Source: Planctomycetaceae bacterium UBA6894 (GTDB lineage Bacteria; Planctomycetota; Planctomycetia; Gemmatales; Gemmataceae). From it: a stretch of DNA of 16,555 nucleotides. The stretch lies in NCBI GenBank assembly GCA_002451275.1, contig DKBS01000187.1, positions 20,796 through 37,350 on the forward strand, given 5' to 3'. Made by a program: the position numbers and the translations under genes. A model generated the notes under the pieces. The model saw only the letters and a program-made list of their open reading frames with translations, was not told the DNA's origin and did not search any database. Positions 14,306-16,555 of the stretch are shown piece by piece; position 1 is the first letter of the stretch, and each line of letters starts with the position of its first letter.

Positions 14306-15190
14306 ATGCATCTGTCGCGCCGCCAGGCCTTGTCCCTTTCGCTCGCCATCCCTGCCGGTTTGCAGGCGGGCAGGGCTCTCTTGGCGGATGAAAAGCTCGC
14401 CGGCAAGGCGTGCCGCAGCGTGCATCTGGCTTACACCGCCCCTCAAGGGGATCTGTTCTACAACGAGGTGGTGGTAGACCAGTCGGCGCCGGGGACCTAC
14501 TTTTGCTCGAGCGGATTCCGTCAGGGGTATTTCGGGGTACAGGAATTGTGGAACGGCAAGCGGCTGGCGATCTTCTCGGTGTGGGACCCGGGCGCCCAGG
14601 ACAATCCCAACGCGGTGCCCCCTGAAAAGCGGGTGAAGCTGTTGGCCAAAGGGGACAAGGTGCGCGTGGGGCGTTTCGGCGGGGAGGGGACCGGCGGGCA
14701 ATCGTTTTTGGACCATGCGTGGAAAAACGGTGAGACGCTGCGATTCTTGATTTCGGCCAAGCGGGAAGGGGAAGACCGGATCGCGTACACCGGCTGGTTT
14801 TCGGCACCCGGGCTGGAAGGCTGGCAATTGGTGGCCAGTTTCAGCACGCTGAGCGCCAAGGGCTTGCTGTCGGGTTACTACAGCTTTGTCGAGGATTTCA
14901 GGCGCGATGGCGAATCGCTGAAAAAGGCGCGCAAGGCCCATTACGGAAATGGATGGGTGCGCACCGGGGGCACCTGGGAGCCTGTCAAAAAGGCCCGTTT
15001 CACTGCAGACGGCAACCCGTCGATGGCGATTGACGCCGGGCTGGACAAGGACCGTTGGTTTCTGGCCACGGGTGGTGAGACGGAAAACAAAACCACCAAG
15101 CTGCGTCAGGACATGGTGATTGATTCCACCGGGGGCAAGCCGCCGGCTGACCTGCCCAAGGATCCGTTCGCCTTGGACCGGCAGGGCTGA
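14306..15190 (+). CDS. DUF3472 domain-containing secreted protein
   Basis: A 294-residue protein. The N-terminus MHLSRRQALSLSLAIPAGLQAG has a twin-arginine followed by a hydrophobic stretch, which fits a Tat signal (S-R-R-x-x-L) as well as a Sec signal. The rest matches DUF3472 as I know it: FSVWDPG, RFGGEGTGGQSFLDHAWKNGETLRFLI, YTGWFSAPGLEGWQLVASFSTL, GLLSGYYSFVEDF, YGNGWVRTGGTWEPVKKARFTADG. These proteins are beta-rich and probably bind or modify carbohydrate, but their reaction is unknown. The ATG at 14306 is chosen because the upstream TTG (14234) would put the hairpin at 14242-14280 inside the gene and bury the signal peptide. The ribosome binding site is weak. It converges on the WD40 gene, with only 21 bases between the two stops. 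Confidence 0.88.
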   Translation: MHLSRRQALSLSLAIPAGLQAGRALLADEKLAGKACRSVHLAYTAPQGDLFYNEVVVDQSAPGTYFCSSGFRQGYFGVQELWNGKRLAIFSVWDPGAQDNPNAVPPEKRVKLLAKGDKVRVGRFGGEGTGGQSFLDHAWKNGETLRFLISAKREGEDRIAYTGWFSAPGLEGWQLVASFSTLSAKGLLSGYYSFVEDFRRDGESLKKARKAHYGNGWVRTGGTWEPVKKARFTADGNPSMAIDAGLDKDRWFLATGGETENKTTKLRQDMVIDSTGGKPPADLPKDPFALDRQG

Positions 15191-15211
15191 TCCAACAAGG
15201 TTACAGTCAGC

Positions 15212-16168
15212 TTAGGGGGCCTTGGCCGGGGTGACGATGATCGCCTGGCGGTCGTGCCCGGTGAGTAGTTTCTGCCCATCGGGTGACCAGGTGATGCAGT
15301 AGGCCCCGAACTGCGGTGCCTTGCGTGTGAAAAGTTGTTTCTTCGCATCGAGATCCCATACCGTGATATTGCCGGCGTACCCGCTGGTGGCCAGTTTCTT
15401 GCCATCGGGTGACAGGGCGATGCCGTACAGGTCATCGGCAGTGGGGCCCATGGCGGCCAGTTCCTTGCCATCAGCAATATTCCACAGGCGCACCATGCGG
15501 TCGTGGCCGATGGAGGCCACCTTGGCGTTGTCCGGCAGGAACACCACTCCTGTGACGCTGGCGGTGTGGCCCTTGAGGTCTTTCAGCAGTTTCTTCTCAT
15601 CGACACTCCAGACCTTCACCAGCTTGTCGGGATCGCCCGAGACGCTGGCCACCATCTTGCCATCCTTGCTGAAGGCGATGGCGTAGGCGTTGCCACCGTG
15701 GGCGCCCAGGTTTTTCAGTTCCTTGCCATCGGCGACATTCCACAGGCGGACGCTCTTGTCGGAGCTGGCGCTGGCGAGGGTTTTGCCATCGGGTGAGAAG
15801 GCGACGCCATCGACGATCTCGGTGTGCCCCTTGATTTCGCGGACCAGCTTGGCTTCGGCGGGATCCCACAAACGGATAGTTTTGTCCACGGAGCAGGTGG
15901 CGACCAGTTTGCCATCCGGCGAGAAGGTGGCGCAGTAGACCGGGCCGGTGTGGCCGCTCAGGACCTTCTTTTCCTTGGCCTCTGGCCATGACCAGAGCTT
16001 GGCGGTGTTGTCGAAACCGGCGGACACGAGGGTTTTGCCATCGGGTGAGAAGGCGAGGTGGTGGACTGGGGCGGTGTGGGCCTGCCAGGTATCCGGCTGT
16101 GCCGCCAGCCAGCCGGTGCATGTGAGCAAGCCGGCCAAGAGAGACAGGGCAATTTGTCGTGGTTGCAT
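15212..16168 (-). CDS. secreted seven-bladed WD40 repeat protein
   Basis: A 318-residue protein with a signal peptide (MQPRQIALSLLAGLLTCTGWLAAQ, cleavage near 23) and seven WD40 repeats that fill the whole mature chain, enough for one closed beta-propeller. Repeats show the FSPDGK...LASAS.D..VRLWN pattern, for example HTAPVHHLAFSPDGKTLVSAGFDNTAKLWSW and HTEIVDGVAFSPDGKTLASASSDKSVRLWNV; blades 6 and 7 are more diverged. Such propellers are binding scaffolds, and no catalytic domain is attached. GAGG (complement of 16175-16178) lies six bases before the ATG. Two blades share an identical 30-base stretch at DNA level. Its partners are unknown. Confidence 0.94.
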   Translation of the reverse strand: MQPRQIALSLLAGLLTCTGWLAAQPDTWQAHTAPVHHLAFSPDGKTLVSAGFDNTAKLWSWPEAKEKKVLSGHTGPVYCATFSPDGKLVATCSVDKTIRLWDPAEAKLVREIKGHTEIVDGVAFSPDGKTLASASSDKSVRLWNVADGKELKNLGAHGGNAYAIAFSKDGKMVASVSGDPDKLVKVWSVDEKKLLKDLKGHTASVTGVVFLPDNAKVASIGHDRMVRLWNIADGKELAAMGPTADDLYGIALSPDGKKLATSGYAGNITVWDLDAKKQLFTRKAPQFGAYCITWSPDGQKLLTGHDRQAIIVTPAKAP

Positions 16169-16390
16169 AGTGAACCTCAGGCGGTCGGTTTGCGCTGTTT
16201 GGGCTGGAAAAGCATACTTGCAGGCAGGTCACTATGGTTTAACAGGCCGTGGGGGCCTGCGCAACCGGGTGGCGTTGGGGCTTTTTATTGGGTTTGGCCT
16301 GGCAAAGCGGCTGCACAGGGAGATGGACCTTGGGCGGGGCCGGGCACCGGCTGGTTTGAAGGGTTTTGGCAATGGGTGTGCGGCTCTGAA

Positions 16391-16455
16391 CCCAGGGTGT
16401 CGGCTCGTTGAGCTCGCCTTACCCTGGGCTAAGTTCTGCAACCCCTACAGGGTTG
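16391..16455. repeat. REP-like double palindrome
   Basis: Two inverted repeats stand side by side: CCCAGGGT (16391-16398) / ACCCTGGG (16421-16428), with a 22-base loop that itself contains GCTC-GTT-GAGC, and CAACCC-CTACA-GGGTTG (16439-16455). The arrangement looks like the short palindromic intergenic repeats common in planctomycetes and related phyla. Only one copy is in the window, so its repetitive nature is inferred. Confidence 0.5.
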
Positions 16456-16481
16456 AATTTGTGCCCACTAAGCACACCCAC

Positions 16482-16502
16482 CCCCTCCCGGGGCGGGAGG
16501 GG
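16482..16502. repeat. perfect GC-rich hairpin
   Basis: CCCCTCCCG-GGG-CGGGAGGGG is a perfect 9-base-pair stem with a three-base loop, followed by CTTTG. It could be a terminator for a gene beyond the right edge or part of the palindromic repeat cluster next to it. No gene in the window needs a plus-strand terminator here. Confidence 0.45.
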
Positions 16503-16555
16503 CTTTGTCGAGTTTGATTTGGTAATCCCTTGGCGGGTCTGTGCCGCGACGGGCC

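Larger units (their letters stand above)
16169..16555. other. intergenic region without a convincing gene
   Basis: 387 bases upstream of the WD40 gene. Open frames here have unlikely, Arg/Pro-rich or shifted compositions and no ribosome binding site. The stretch contains several palindromes: CAGGCC-GTGGG-GGCCTG (16243-16259), GCCGG-GCA-CCGGC (near 16339-16351), the double palindrome at 16391-16455 and the hairpin at 16482-16502. The WD40 promoter should lie in its left part but no clear boxes are seen. Confidence 0.55.

Noticed and set aside
16118..16168. Lipoprotein interpretation of the WD40 signal peptide (LLTC)
   Set aside because: Thr at the -1 position does not fit a lipobox, and a normal signal peptidase site follows at WLAA.
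15948..16517. Plus-strand open frame overlapping the WD40 gene start and the right intergenic region
   Set aside because: Half is antisense to WD40 repeats and the rest runs through palindromes; no ribosome binding site or recognisable domain.
1..16555. CRISPR arrays, tRNA or rRNA genes, insertion sequences
   Set aside because: No regularly spaced repeats, cloverleaf-like sequence, rRNA motifs or transposase motifs were seen on either strand.

Overview
The window looks like chromosomal DNA of a planctomycete, probably near Gemmata and its relatives. This rests on GC-rich coding sequence, two DUF1559 pseudopilin-like proteins (N-terminal GFTLIELLVVIAII and C-terminal HSGGVN...DGSVRF), a small lipoprotein of the kind that often follows DUF1559 genes in this phylum, a secreted WD40 protein and a DUF3472 protein. 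The placement comes from remembered family distributions, not a search.

Layout. Positions 1-2046 (minus strand) hold the N-terminal 682 codons of a UvrD/PcrA helicase that runs off the left edge. A divergent gap leads to three plus-strand genes: a SAM methyltransferase with a regulatory domain (2268-3872), an MFS permease of nucleoside-symporter type (3915-5144) and an LpxL/HtrB-type lipid acyltransferase (5180-6145). Next come a small secreted Cys-containing protein (6326-6703) and the first DUF1559 gene (6893-7894). The core of the window is a tightly coupled operon at 8004-12127: DUF1559, a lipoprotein and two long AhpD/carboxymuconolactone-decarboxylase-like proteins, joined by overlaps of 8, 4 and 4 bases. 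It is followed by an outer-membrane polysaccharide-export-like lipoprotein (12179-12943), a secreted parvulin-like protein (13096-14220), a hairpin, a DUF3472 protein (14306-15190) and a convergent WD40 propeller protein (15212-16168, minus). The last 387 bases hold no convincing gene but several palindromes.

Main discovery. Each AhpD-like gene is interrupted by an in-frame TGA at the second position of the redox motif (Cys-Phe-Tyr-TGA), and AhpD homology continues in frame after it. In both genes a GC-rich stem-loop with the apical loop GGUC begins at the same distance after the TGA, and a 14-base core is identical. The best reading is selenocysteine (CxxU) encoded by UGA with a bacterial SECIS. 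Ordinary annotation would break these into four false fragments. The two full-length proteins (442 and 478 residues) each seem to pair one active and one degenerate AhpD-like domain, in opposite order, and both start with a hydrophobic leader. This suggests a matched pair of exported selenoenzymes working with a pseudopilin and a lipoprotein. The pairing and location are inference; the in-frame TGA, motif and stem-loops are visible in the sequence.

TGA is also used as an ordinary stop here (for example at 3872, 5144, 6145, 9369, 10694 and 14220), so the organism has not generally reassigned UGA.
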